A DNA stretch of 64,000 nt from Mercurialis annua (taxonomy: Eukaryota > Streptophyta > Magnoliopsida > Malpighiales > Euphorbiaceae), in contig NC_065571.1 of the NCBI RefSeq assembly GCF_937616625.2, forward strand, positions 23,386,201 to 23,450,200. Reading direction: 5' to 3'. A program made the position numbers and the translations under genes. Below the pieces are notes generated by a model. That model had not been told where the DNA came from and searched no databases. It saw nothing but the letters and a program-made list of their open reading frames with translations. This document shows, one piece after another, positions 12,701-24,159 of the stretch (its first letter is position 1; each line of letters opens with the position of its first letter).

Positions 12701-15700
12701 CGAAACAAATCCAAACGTTTCCCCATTTTAGCGATTTAAGCCAAACGTTTACAAAAGTTACGAAACAAATCCAAACGTTTCACCTTTTTAGCGATTTAAG
12801 CCAAACGTTTACAAACGTTACAAAACAAATCCAAACATTCCAACATTTTAGCAATTTAAGCCAAGCATTTGCAAACGTTATGAAACAAATCCAAGCGTTT
12901 CACCTTTTTAGCAATTTAAGCCAAACGTTTACAAACGTTACGAAACAAATCCAAGCGTCTAATATTTTTAGCTATTTAAGCCAAACGTTTACAAACGTTA
13001 CGAAACAAATCCAAGTGTTTAACCTTTTTAGCGACTTAAACCAAACATTTAAAACGTTATGAAACAAATCCAAACGTTTCACATTTTTAGCGATTTAATC
13101 CAAATGTTTACAAACGTTACGAAAAAAATCCAAGCGTTTCACCTTTTTAGCAATTTAAGCTAAACATTTACAAACGTTCCAAAACAAATCCAAGAGTTTC
13201 ACCTTTTTAGTAATTTAAGCCAAACGTTTACAAACGTTACAAAACTAATCCAAGCGTTTCAACTTTTTAGCAATTTAAGCCAAACTTATACAAAAGTTTC
13301 AAAACAAATCCCAACGTTTCACCTTTTTAGCGATATAAGCCGAACGTTTGCAAATGTTAGGAAACAAAACCAAATGTTTCATCTTTTTAGCAATTTATGC
13401 CAAATATTTACAAACGTTATGAAAAAAAATCAAAACGTTTCCCCATTTTAAGTATATAAGCCAAACGTTTAAAACGTTACGAAAGAAATCCAAACGTATC
13501 ACCTTTTTAGCGATTTATGCCGAATGTTTACAAACGCTACGAAACAAAACCAAGCGTTTCACTTTTTTAGCAATTTAATCCAAACGTTTACAAACATTAC
13601 GAAACAAATCCAAGCGTTTAACTTTTTTAGCGACTTAAACCAAACATTTAAAACGTTACGAAACAAATCCAAACGTTTCACATTTTTAGCGATTTTAGCT
13701 AAACTTTTACAAACGTTACGAAACAAATCCAAGCGTTTCACCTTTTTAGCAATTTAAGCCAAACATTTACAAATGTTCCAAAACAAATCAAAACGTTTCA
13801 CCTTTTTAGCAATTTAAGCCAAACTTTTACAAAAGTTACAAATCAAATCCAAACGTTTCACCTTTTTAGCGATTTAAGCCGAACGTTTACAAACGTTAGG
13901 AAACAAAACAGAACGTTTCATCTTTTTAGCAATTTATGCCAAACGTCTACAAACTTTATGAAACAAATTAAAACGTTTCCCCATTTTAATTATTTAAGCC
14001 AAACGTTTAAAACGTTACGAAAGAAATCCAAACGTTTCACCTTTTTAGCCATTTATGTCAAACGTTTACAAATGCTACGAAACAAATCCAAACGTTTCAC
14101 CTTTTTAGCAATTGAAGCCAAACATTTACAAAGGCCACGAAATAAATACAAACGTTTCAAATATTTAGCAATGCAAGCGAAAGGCATACAAACGTTACGA
14201 AACAAATCCAAATGTTTCACCTTTTTAGCAATTTAAGCCAAACGTTTACAAACGTTACGAAACAAATACAAGACTTTCACCTTTATAGCAATTTAAGCCA
14301 AACGTTTACAAATATTACGAAACAAACCCAAGCGTTTAACCTTTTTAGCGATTTATGCCAGACGTTTACAAACGTTACGAAACAAATCTAAATGTTTCAC
14401 CTTTATAGGGATTTAAGCGAAACGTTTACAAACGTTACGAAACAAATATAAATGTTTCACCTTTTTAGGGATTTAAGCCAAACGTTTACAAATGTTATGA
14501 AACAAATCTAAGCGTTTAACCTTTTTAGCGATTTAAACCAAAAATTAAAAACGTTATGGAAAAAGTCCAAGCGTTTCACCTTTTAAGCAATTTAAGCCAA
14601 ACGTTTGCAAACGTTACGAAACAAATCCAAACATTTCACCTTTTTAGCGCTTTAAGCCAAACGTTTAAAACGTTACGAAACAAATCCAAACGTTTACCCA
14701 TTTTAGCGATTTAAGCCAAATATTTACAAAAGTTACGAAAAAATCCAAACGTTTCGCCTTTTTAGCAATTTAAGCCAAACGTTTACAAACGTTACGAAAC
14801 AAATCCAAACGTTTCCCCATTTTAGCGATTTAAGCCAAACTTTTACAAAAGTTACGAAACAAATCCAAACGTTTCCCCTTTTTAGCGATTTAAGCCAAGC
14901 GTTTACAAACGTTACGTAACAAATCCAAACATTCCAACGTTTTAGCAATTTAAGCCAAGCATTTGCAAACGTTATGAAACAAATCCAAGCGTTTCACCTT
15001 TTTAGCAATTTAAGCCAAACGTTTACAAACGTTACGAAACAAATCCAAACGTCTAACATTTTTAGCAGTTTAAGCCAAACGTTTACAAACGTTACGAAAC
15101 AAATCCAAGTGTTTAACCTTTTTAGCAACTTAAACCAAACATTTAAAACATTATGAAACAAATCCAAACGTTTCACATTTTTAGCGATTTAATCCAAATG
15201 TTTACAAACGTTACGAAACAAATCCAAACGTTTCACCTTTTTAGCAATTTAAACTAAACATTTACAAACGTTCCAAAACAAATCCAAGAGTTTCACCTTT
15301 TTAGTAATTTAAGCCAAACGTTTACAAACGTTACAAAACTAATCCAAGCGTTTCAACTTTTTAGCAATTTAAGCCAAACTTATACAAAAGTTTCAAAACA
15401 TATCCCAACGTTTCACCTTTTTAGCGATATAAGCCGAACGTTTACAAATGTTAGGAAACAAAACCAAATGTTTCATCTTTTTAGCAATTTATGCCAAACA
15501 TTTACAAATGTTATGAAAAAAAATCAAAACGTTTCCCCATATAAGCCAAACGTTTAAAACGTTACGAAAGAAATCCAAACGTATCACCTTTTTAGCGATT
15601 TATGCCGAATGTTTACAAACGCAACGAAACAAAACCAAGCGTTTCACTTTTTTAGCAATTTAATCCAAACGTTTACAAACATTACGAAACAAATCCAAGC

Positions 15701-17052
15701 GTTTAACTTTTTTAGCGACTTAAACCAAACATTTAAAACGTTACGAAACAAATCCAAACATTTCACATTTTTAGCGATTTTAGCTAAACTTTTACAAACG
15801 TTACGAAACAAATCCAAGCGTTTCACCTTTTTAGCAATTTAAGCCAAACATTTACAAACGTTCCAAAACAAATCCAAACGTTTCACCTTTTTAGCAATTT
15901 AAGCCAAACTTTTACAAAAGTTACAAATCAAATCCAAACGTTTCCCCTTTTTAGCGATTTAAGCCGAACGTTTACAAACGTTAGGAAACAAACCCAAACG
16001 TTTCATCTTTTTAGCAATTTATGCCGAACGTTATGAAACAAATTAAAACGTTTCCCCATTTTAATTATTTAAGCCAAACGTTTAAAACGTTACGAAAGAA
16101 ATCCAAATGTATCACCTTTTTAGCGATTTATGCCAAACGTTTACAAATGCTACTAAACAAATCCAAACGTTTCACCTTTTTAGCAATTGAAGCCAAACAT
16201 TTACAAAGGCCACGAAATAAATACAAACGTTTCAAATATATTTAGCAATGCAAGCGAAAGGTATACAAACGTTAAGAAACAAATCCAAATGTTTCGCCTT
16301 TTTAGCAATTTAAGCCAAACGTTTACAAACGTTACGAAACAAATACAAGCGCTTCACCTTTATAGCAATTTAAGCCAAACGTTTACAAATATTACGAAAT
16401 AAACCCAAGCGTTTAACCTTTTTAGCGATTTATGCCAGACGTTTACAAACGTTACGAAACAAATCTAAATGTTTCACCTTTATAGCGATTTAAGCGAAAT
16501 GTTTACAAAAGTTACGAAACAAATCTAAACGTTTCACCTTTTTAGCGATTTAAGCCAAACGTTTACAAACGCTACGAAACAAATCCAAGCGTTTAACCTT
16601 TTTAGCGATTTAAACCAAAAATTTAAAACGTTACGAAAAAAGTCCAAGCGTTTCACCTTTTAAGCAATTTAAGCCAACGTTTGCAAACGTTACGAAACAA
16701 ATCCAAACATTTCACCTTTTTAGTGATTTAAGCCAAACGTTTAAAACGTTACGAAACAAATCCAAACGTTTACCCATATTAGTGATTTAAGCCAAACATT
16801 TACAAAAGTTACGAAACAAATCCAAACGTTTCGCCTTTTTAGCGATTTAAGCCAAACGTTTACAAACGTCACGAAACAAATCCAAACGTTTCCCCTTTTT
16901 AGCGATTTAAGCCAAACGTTTACAAAGGTTATGATACAAATCCAAATGTTTCACCTTTGTAGCAATTTAAGCCAAATGTTTCCAAACATTACGAAACAAA
17001 TCCAAACGTTCCACCGTTTTAGCAATATAAGCCAAGAATTTACAAACGTTAC
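9771..17052 (+). repeat. 60-bp satellite array, block 2
   Basis: Same monomer and orientation as block 1. A clean consensus-like monomer is at 10681-10740. From about 10.6 kb onward the array is organised in higher-order units. It ends at 17052, where an LTR of the Tat-like element is inserted after GTTAC. Confidence 0.97.
10600..17052 (+). repeat. higher-order repeat I, copies A-C (about 2.08 kb each)
   Basis: Distinctive variant monomers recur in the same order. The ATGAAACAAATCC landmark that opens the monomer with AGCGATTTAATCC is at 10980, 13059 and 15153. The variant GCCGAATGTTTAC followed by a CACTTTTTTAGC monomer is at about 11441, 13522 and 15607. Spacing is 2079-2094 bp, about 35 monomers, less than 35 x 60 because some monomers are shortened. 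Copies differ by scattered substitutions and small indels, for example a shortened segment near 15537. The left edge is approximate. Confidence 0.88.
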
Positions 17053-17508
17053 TGATACAGGTCGATCTTTAAAGGGTCGCCCGTACTGTTTTTCCTGCAC
17101 AAGTAACAAATATAAGCTCAAAGGACCTCAGGCTTGCTCAGCCTGAAAGCCACTCCGATGCTTAAGTCAGAGAGGGTTTTTTTGGTAGGTAAATGAGTGT
17201 AAGAGTATTTAAGTCTGATTTGTGCTTACCCTTCTCAGCATTCCGTGGCTTCCTTTTATAATGAGTTTAAGGCGGTGGTTATCTGGTAAATCGTGGGTTT
17301 GTCCCACGATTATTGATAATGGTGAAGGCACGTTCCCGATTATCCCGGGTAGTGGGTGTCAGGGAACAGAGTGGATGAGGTCGCCTAGATGGCAGACCTG
17401 GATGAGTCCGCCCGAGACAGACATGGGCGATGGGAGATTTGGAGACTCGTTGGGCGAGCCTAGCATTCAGGCGATGCCTGGAGTTCTGATATTATTAGGG
17501 CGGTATCA
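17053..17508 (-). repeat. LTR of the Tat-like gypsy element (left copy, 456 bp)
   Basis: It starts TGATACAGG and ends CGGTATCA, with 6-bp inverted ends TGATAC/GTATCA. GTTAC lies on both sides (17048-17052 and 17509-17513), a perfect 5-bp target duplication. By eye it is identical to the LTR at 25558-26013. Locally it looks like a solo LTR, because satellite rather than retroelement interior follows on its right. Confidence 0.95.
17252..17260 (-). promoter_or_regulatory. candidate TATA box in the Tat-like LTR (left copy)
   Basis: The minus strand reads TATAAAAGG, in the element's transcription direction, in the middle of the LTR. Motif-based call. Confidence 0.45.
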
Positions 17509-18045
17509 GTTACGAAACAAATCCAAGCGTTTCACCTTTTTAGCAATTTAAGCCAAACGTTTACAAACGTTACGAAACAAATCCAAGCGTCTAAATTTTT
17601 AGCTATTTAAGCCAAACGTTTACAAACGTTACGAAACAAATCCAAGTGTTTAACCTTTTTAGCGACTTAAACCAAACATTTAAAACGTTATGAAACAAAT
17701 CCAAACATTTCATATTTTTAGCGATTTAATCCAAATGTTTACAAACGTTACGAAACAAATCCAAGCGTTTTACCTTTTTAACAATTTAAGCCAAACATTT
17801 ACAAACGTTCCAAACAAATCCAAGAGTTTCACCTTTTTAATAATTTATGCCAAACGTTTACAAACGTTACAAAACTAATCCAAGCGTTTCAACTTTTTGT
17901 CAATTTAAGCCAAACTTATACAAAAGTTTCAAAACAAATCCCAACATTTCACCTTTTTAGCGATATAAGCCGAACGTTTACAAATGTTAGGAAACAAAAC
18001 AAAATGTTTCATCTTTTTAGCAATTTATGCCAAACATTTACAAAC
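17509..18045 (+). repeat. duplicated satellite flank (537 bp) inside the rearranged Tat-like element
   Basis: This stretch matches 26014-26550, the satellite that follows the right LTR, over 537 bp. The one difference I find is AGCGAT here against ATCGAT at about 26225. The match includes private variants shared with no other repeat copy, such as TTTTTGTCAA and AACAAAATGTTTCATC. It ends abruptly at ACAAAC, where retroelement interior begins. It is therefore a copy of the element's right flank, not ordinary array. Confidence 0.93.
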
Positions 18046-19554
18046 CACCTTCTTCTCAGAGGGGTGACGAATCTGCTCCTACTCCTAGGGTGGTGCTGCC
18101 AGGCTTCCAGATAAAGGAACCTGTCACAAGTCCTCCTCCTCCTGCCGTTCCCTCTTACACCGGGAAGGTGAAGGATAAGATGGAGGTTCCTGCGAAGGAG
18201 AAGCATTCCATGCCCCTTCCTTTGGCTCCCCAAACTGCCCCGGCTGCTTCGACCGGCAGCAAAAGGCGAGCTCCTTCTTCAGGGGGCGAAGATGCTGAGG
18301 GGGAAGGACCCTCTATGAAAAGGCCCAGGAGGGACGTAATGGTGACTCAGGTCGACCTGCTCCTTCAGAAGTATGGGGTCGATGCTACTATGCGTTGTCC
18401 TGCCGTTGCCCACGACATCTTCGGGGTTCCTGCTGCCCTTCGGATGTTGATTACTATTTGAAGAGGCCGGACAACGTACTGATGGACGATTGTTTCTCTA
18501 ACCTGGCAAAGGTGATTATTTTCTAACCTTTTAATTCGCCTTTTTCCTCCTGTTATGGTTATTTTCTAACTCAGCTTTATTTTATGTTTAGGTTGCCTAT
18601 GCCATCCGTCAATACCGCTCCAACCATCTTAACGACGAAGAGATGCAGGTGAAGATAAAGACGGAGTACAAGCTGTTGAAGGGAAAGTATGACTCCCTCC
18701 GCAGCGAACATGGCGGGTGCACTCAGAAGCTGGACTCTCTTCGTGCTGATGTGGATAGGTTATCCAGAGAGAGGGAGAGTGCTGTGAAGCAGCAGCGTGT
18801 GCTATCTGAGGAGGTCGCCCGCCTTAAGAAGGAAAATAAAAATCTGGCGGCAGAGGTGGTGTTGAAAAGTACTGATTATGACGATCTCAAGAAGGAGTTC
18901 GACACCACCGTCACGGCCCTTAACGATAAAGTCTCTGTTGCTGAGAAGAGGCTTTATTTGAAGCGGGGCAGGCTGATTCGTGAGAAAGAGAGGCGTCGCC
19001 GTAACACCGCCCAGCTAGCCAATGATCTGACTGACTTCACTGAAGCCATCGTGGGTACCTATTTGGAGCGTCATCCTGATGGGGACGTTGAATTCTTATA
19101 TGGCTTTCCCAAGGGGGTTAACAGTGAGAGTGAGCCAGATTCTCCCCAAGACTTGTTTGTTTCCGTCAAGTCTGAAAATGGTGGAGGTGCTGCTGAGGGA
19201 GTCAAGCAGCCTGCCCCAGCGGCCAGTGATTCTGTCAAGGTTGGCGAGGGGCCACATGTACCTGGTTTGGGGGGTAGTCCTGAGGAGAAGGACTTCGGCT
19301 TGCTTATATCTTCGGAGCGGCCTTTTGCTGCTCTGGACTTATTGGATCGGCCTTCTGATCTGGAGTCTATCCTTCCAGGGTCCGATCCTCTTAGTCTTGC
19401 CGATGTCCCTTCTCCCACCCGTTCTGGCAACATTCATGTTGATGCTTCTTCTTCAGCCAGGCGGGGTTCGCAGGAGGGGCTATCTGTCCCAAATATTTTG
19501 GAGGGGAACAAAGAGGCTGCCCCGGAGAAGGTCGAGCCAGAGATCAAGCTTTAG
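18046..19554 (+). pseudogene. antisense ORF of the Tat-like element, two exons, 5'-truncated
   Basis: It runs opposite to gag-pol, between integrase and the lost 3' LTR. Exon 1 (18046-18511) encodes a Pro/Ala-rich segment with basic clusters (SKRRAP, KRPRRD) resembling nuclear localisation signals. Its frame shifts near 18425-18444, where the frame from upstream hits TGA at about 18459 while the next frame reads DVDYYLKRPDNVL. An 80-bp GT-AG intron follows, and exon 2 (18592-19554) continues in phase with VAYAIRQYRSNHLNDEEMQV. Exon 2 holds a heptad-like coiled coil over about 110 residues, an Arg-rich patch (REKERRRRN) and an acidic Ser/Pro-rich tail ending at TAG. The apparent ATG at 18027 lies in satellite and is not the real start. 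Antisense ORFs are known in Tat elements; their role is unclear, with an RNA- or DNA-binding accessory function only a guess. Confidence 0.78.
18512..18591 (+). other. predicted 80-bp intron in the antisense ORF
   Basis: GT at 18512, a T-rich interior, a CTAAC branch-like motif, and TTTATGTTTAG ending at 18591. It has stops in frame. Removing it joins LAK to VAYAIRQ in phase 0. Read from the genomic RNA strand the ends are CT...AC, so it would not be spliced out of the element's own transcript. Confidence 0.75.
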
Positions 19555-20094
19555 ATTCCTCTTTCTCCCTTTAGTTTTTGTATAGGAAGAATTTTCCTTT
19601 TTTTTTTGTTATGTACTTTGTACATTTGTATATTTTCTTTTGTTAGGAATTTTACTTTCCTTTGTAATAATTTTTTTTGTGGGGCATTTGCCCTCTTTTT
19701 AATATATATCTTTTTTTGCCTTCTTTATTTTTGAGACAGTTAGCTTCTATGTTCTCTTTATTTTAGGCGATATATATATTTTGACTGTGAATTTTCCTTT
19801 TTTGGGAATGAACTCGTCAGTTCTCCTCTTTGGAAATATTTTATGTAATCGGTAATTATGGTAAAGAGGCGATATCTGTGGAAATTCCTTGTCCGAGCAA
19901 GGGTAAATTAAAATACTTGCATAAATTCAAATACAATAATGTGATGAAATATCACTTGTAGAAATTGAAACATAATGCTGTGATTAAACATCACTTGGAG
20001 GAATTGAAATACAATATTGAAACTAAACATCGCTTGACTAATTATGTTAATTCTTAAGGAATAACTAATCATGTCGGATGGCGACCCATTGTCA
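19555..20094. other. noncoding region between antisense ORF and integrase
   Basis: The first part is T-rich on the plus strand and could serve as 3' untranslated sequence of the antisense ORF. At about 19920-20040 there are three imperfect direct repeats of about 42 bp, each with an AAATTGAAA-like start and an AACATCACTTG-like end. I see no other gene. Confidence 0.65.
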
Positions 20095-21816
20095 CTAAAT
20101 TTTTCTCAAGTTGTTGGCGTTCCATGTCCTTGGTATGATTCTTCCCATGGAGTTGGTGAGTTTAAATGTTCCTTCTTTAATGACCTCGCTGATGGTGTAA
20201 GGTCCTTCCCAGTTTGGCTGCAGTTTTCCGCTTCCTGCTTCTCCTTTTTTGACTTCGGTTTTTCGCATGACGAGGTCGCCTAGTTTGAATTTTCTTTTCT
20301 TTACATGGCTGTTGAAATGTTTGGCCATCTTTTGTCTGTAGGCTTCCATCCTGATGTCTGATCTGTTGATTTTTTCAACCAGGAGATCCAGATTGTTCCT
20401 GAGCTCTTCTTCGTTTTCTTCTAGGTTTAGCTGGTTGTCTTCTGTCCTTGGCGTGGGTGCGCCGATCTCTACAGGAATTACAGCCTCCGTTCCATAGGCC
20501 AGGGCGAATGGAGTTTCGCCCGTTGACTCTCTAGGGGTGGTACGGTAGTTCCATAGGACGCTGTAGAGTTCTTCTACCCATCTTCCTTTGCACTCGTCTA
20601 GTCTTCTTTTTAGTCCGGCCAGTAGGATTCTGTTGGCCACTTCGGTTTGCCCATTTGATTGTGGATGGTAAACCGAAGTGAACCTTAGGTCGATCTGATA
20701 TTCGGCACAAAACTTTCTAAACTTTGCTGAGTCGAACTGCTTTCCGTTGTCTGTGATCAGCACCTTCGGTATTCGAAACCTGCACAAGATAGATCTAAAG
20801 AAAAAGTTAGTTATGCGTTGTTGGGTGATTTTTGCCAGTGGTTCTGCCTCTATCCACTTGGTGAAGTGGTCGATTGCCACTACCAGGAACTTCCGTTGTC
20901 CTGTGGCCAAAGGGAGAGGTCCCAGGATGTCCATACCCCACTGGGCGAACGGCCATGCACTGCCGATGGGTTTCATTACTGAAGCTTGCTTTCTCGGTAC
21001 CAAGGCATGTTGCTGGCAAGGCCAGCATCCCCTTACTAGCGTTGTAGCTTGTTCTTTCATCGTGGGCCAATAATAGCCTTGTAGCAGTGCTTTCCTGACC
21101 AGTGTTGATGCTCCGTCATGTGCTCCGCAGGTCCCCTCATGTAATTCTTTCATGATGTACTCTCCTTCTTCTTTGTTCACACATCTTAGCCAGGGATGGG
21201 TGAATGACCGTTTGTACAGCTGGCCGTTGTATATTCCGAACTTTGATGAGAGTACCACTATTCTTTTGGCTTCCTTTTTATCCTCGGGGAGTATTCCATT
21301 AGCCAGGTATGCTGTGAGGGGGGTCATCCAGGTTTCTTCCCCTTCTACCATCAGTACTTCGCCTTCTTCAATTTCATCTTGAAAGCTAGGCTGTCGTTTG
21401 ATTTCATGAGGGATGTTTCTCATTGAGTCGTAATTCTTTGTTGCTGCCCACTTTGCCAATTCGTCTGATCTTCCATTCATTGCTCTGGGTATTTGCTGTA
21501 ACGACCAGGATCGCCCATTATCGGCAAAGAAGGTTTTGGCCTGCTTGGCGTATTTCTTCAATGTAGCTTCTTTTACTTCGAAGTTCCCTGAGACTTGGTT
21601 CACAACCAGTTGTGAATCACTGTAGATCTGGACTTCGGAGATATTGAGCTCTTCGCATAATTGCAACCCTGTTATCAGCGCCTCATATTCCGCAACATTG
21701 TTGGAAGCTGGAAATTCGAGTCTTGCTGAGTATTCCATTTGGATTCTTCCTGGTCCTTTGAGCACGACTCCGATGCCCGCTCCTTCTCCGCAAACTGCTC
21801 CATCGACGTGTATCTC
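20095..21816 (-). pseudogene. Tat-like pol, second part: aRNase H and integrase
   Basis: This is the same frame as the upstream pol segment, from which it is separated by a TAG at 21817-21819 in place of the Trp codon expected before EIHVDGA. The apparent start at 21765 is a GTG and is artificial. Domains, numbering from 21765: an archaeal-type RNase H with Glu 28 (AEYEAL) and Asp 50 (IYSDSQ), its first Asp lying just upstream in HVDGA; an integrase zinc site H209, H216, C247, C250; the integrase core with Asp 279 (GMDILGP), Asp 339 (ITDNGKQF) and Glu 375 (NGQTEVANR), the correct D-D-35-E spacing; then a basic C-terminal domain with RKFKLGDLVMRK and NWEGPY. All catalytic residues are kept. 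It would cut and join element DNA into the genome. No chromodomain is seen at the end. Confidence 0.92.
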
Positions 21817-24159
21817 CTAGGGAGTCGTTTTGTCCTCCATGGGTTCTTTGAATGTTAATTCTGCGAAGAAGTCGGCTAGTGCTTGAGCTTTCAGTGCTTT
21901 TCGAGCTTCATAGATAACGCCCAGACTTCCTATTTTGACGGCCCATTCTGCTATGCGTCCACTTGTCTCTGCCTTCTGGAGGATTTTTCGTAATGGTTGG
22001 TCGGTTCGTACAATGACTTGGTGCCCTTCGAAGTAATGTCGGAGCTTGATGGTGGCGGTGTATACGCATAGCGCCAGCTTCTCCAACTTCGGGTATCTCA
22101 GCTCCGCATCTCTGAGTACTTTGCTAATGTAGTAGATCGGGTATTGTTCTCCTCCTTTTTCCGACACCAATACTCCTGCTATTGTTTCGTCAGAGCAAGA
22201 GATGTATAAATATAACACGTCGCCCGGATCCGGTCTCGCCAACAGTGGGGGCGAGGATAGGAAGCTTTTCAATTCCTCAAACGCCTGCTGGCATTCTGCT
22301 GTCCATGTGAAGTTCTTGATCTGTTTCAGGGTTTTGAAGAAAGGCAGACATCGTTTTGCCGAGCAGGACATGAACCGACCTAGAGCCGTGATCCGGCCGT
22401 TGAGCTTCTGGACTTCATGTATGCTCCGTGGCGGTGTCATTTTTAAGACCGCTTCGATTTTATCTGGGTTAGCCTCGATACCCCGCTGAGAAACCATGTA
22501 TCCCAAGAACTTGCCTGCCGGTACTCCGAATACGCACTTTTCCGGATTGAGTTTTAGCTGGTATCTCTTTAGCGTCTCCAGGACTATCTTCACATCTGTT
22601 GGGTGGTCTTCAGCTCGGATGCTTTTGATGATCATGTCATCCACATAAACTTCCATGTGTTTTCCTATCTGATCTCTGAATATTGAGTTCACCAGCCGCT
22701 GATATGTGGCTCCTGCGTTCTTCAGGCCGAAGGGCATCATCTTGTAACAAAATAATCCCTGGTCCGTTATGAAGGCCGTCTTCTCCTGATCTTCAGGTGC
22801 CATGGGTATCTGATGATATCCCGCCTTGGCATCTAGGAATGTATAGAGGGCGTGACCTGCTGTGGAGTCTACTAACTGATCAATGTGTGGAAGTGGGAAA
22901 CTATCTTTGGGACATGCTTTATTCAGATCTGTGAAGTCCACGCACATCCGGTAAGTGCCATTGGACTTTTTTACCATCACCACATTTGCTACCCACTTGG
23001 GATAATAGGCGTCTTTGATCACGTTTGCTGCTTTTAACCGGGCGATCTCTTCTGCGATGGCGAGTTGTTTTTCGGGCGAGTGCCTTCTCTTCTTCTGTAT
23101 CACTGCCTTCGCGTCGGTCGCTATGTTTAACCGATGACATATGACGTCCGGGTCTACTCCGATCAATTCGTCTGTTGTCCAGGCAAAGGAGTCTCCAAGC
23201 GATCTGAGGTTTTCTGTCAGAGATCGTTTGATTTCTTCTTCTAGCTCATCTCCCACTTCTATCTCCTTTCCTGGGGATAATTCGATTTTCGCGGTTCGCC
23301 CATAATGCTCCGCCCTTTCCTTCTTCTCTGGAGGTTCCATTGTTAGTACTGGCAAGGTTATATGAACTTTCCTGAGAGCTGTAAAGTATGCTTCTCTGGC
23401 TGACTTTTGGCATCCTCTGACTTCGGCATCGCCTTCTCTGGTTGGGATTTTCATCAGTAGGTACCTCATGCAAATGGATGCGCACGTATCGTGCAAGAGT
23501 GGCCTTCCGAGAATTGCGTTGTATGCGAAATCCATATTGACCACCATGAATTCTGCTCGGATCTCTTTGTAGATCTCTCCATCCCCTAGTTGGATGTTTA
23601 TCTCCAGTGATCCTTCCACCTGTACAGATTTGCCTCCTAGTCCCACCAGTGGAGTAGAGACATGTGTCAAATTTTCTTTTTTGAGTCCAATTTTGCCGAA
23701 CACCTCCATCGTGATCATGTTTACCGAACTTCCCGTGTCTACAAGCATCCGAGATACCTCGAAATTGTTGAGTCGCCCCTTGACAACTAGGGCGTCCTCA
23801 TGGGGGACTGATAAGCCATGACTATCGCCCTCCGAAAAAGATACGCTTCTGAATTTCTTAGCATTCGGTGCACCTGGGCTAACTGAGTAGACTGTTCTTG
23901 CAGCTTTCTTTCTTGTAGTATTGCTGTCTCCTCCGGTCGATCCGCCCATTATTACGTTAACCACGCCTGCTGGCTCTGGTCTGGGTCTTCTGGCGATTTC
24001 TTCTTTCCGCTCTTTCTTTCTTTCTGATTCCGTCTCTCTGGCTTCGGTGTCCCTTTTTACGAACTGGGAAAGGGATCCCCTTTCTATCAGCTTCTCTATC
24101 TCCTCCTTCAGGTGCCAGCATTCATCTGTGGTGTGGCCGTTGTCTCTGTGAAATTCACA
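21817..24159 (-). pseudogene. Tat-like gag end, protease, reverse transcriptase and first RNase H
   Basis: Continuous open frame between the two stops; the apparent start at 23964 is a GTG, so no independent start is visible. It begins with a zinc-knuckle variant CEFHRDNGHTTDEC (C-X2-H-X4-H-X4-C), the end of Gag. Numbering from 23964: aspartic protease LVDTGSSVNM with Asp 76; RT with Asp 378 (TFLDAKAGYHQI), MPFGLKNAGATYQ and the catalytic YVDD at 440-443; a Ty3-type RNase H with ISCSDET, YPKLEKLAL and RTDQPLRKIL. The segment ends at TAG 21817. All catalytic motifs are intact, so the two stops are the only visible lesions in the sense coding region. Confidence 0.93.

Noticed and set aside
9771..17052. 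Possible CRISPR-like array of regular repeats
   Set aside because: The whole 60-bp unit is repeated with no unique spacers, and the surroundings are plant retroelements.
17222..17551. 109-codon open frame, identical at 25727-26056
   Set aside because: It lies across the LTR and runs into satellite; identical because the LTRs are identical, not because it is a gene.
18027..18045. ATG at 18027 as start of the antisense ORF
   Set aside because: This ATG lies in the duplicated satellite flank; element sequence begins only at 18046, so the true start has been lost.
19071..19585. Open frames on both strands overlapping exon 2 of the antisense ORF (19071-19433 minus, 19079-19585 plus)
   Set aside because: Shadow frames of a GC-richer coding exon; low-complexity composition, no domain.
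22919..23485. Minus-strand frames of 73 and 79 codons inside the Tat-like pol
   Set aside because: Out-of-frame shadows of the protease-RT region, which is intact in its own frame.
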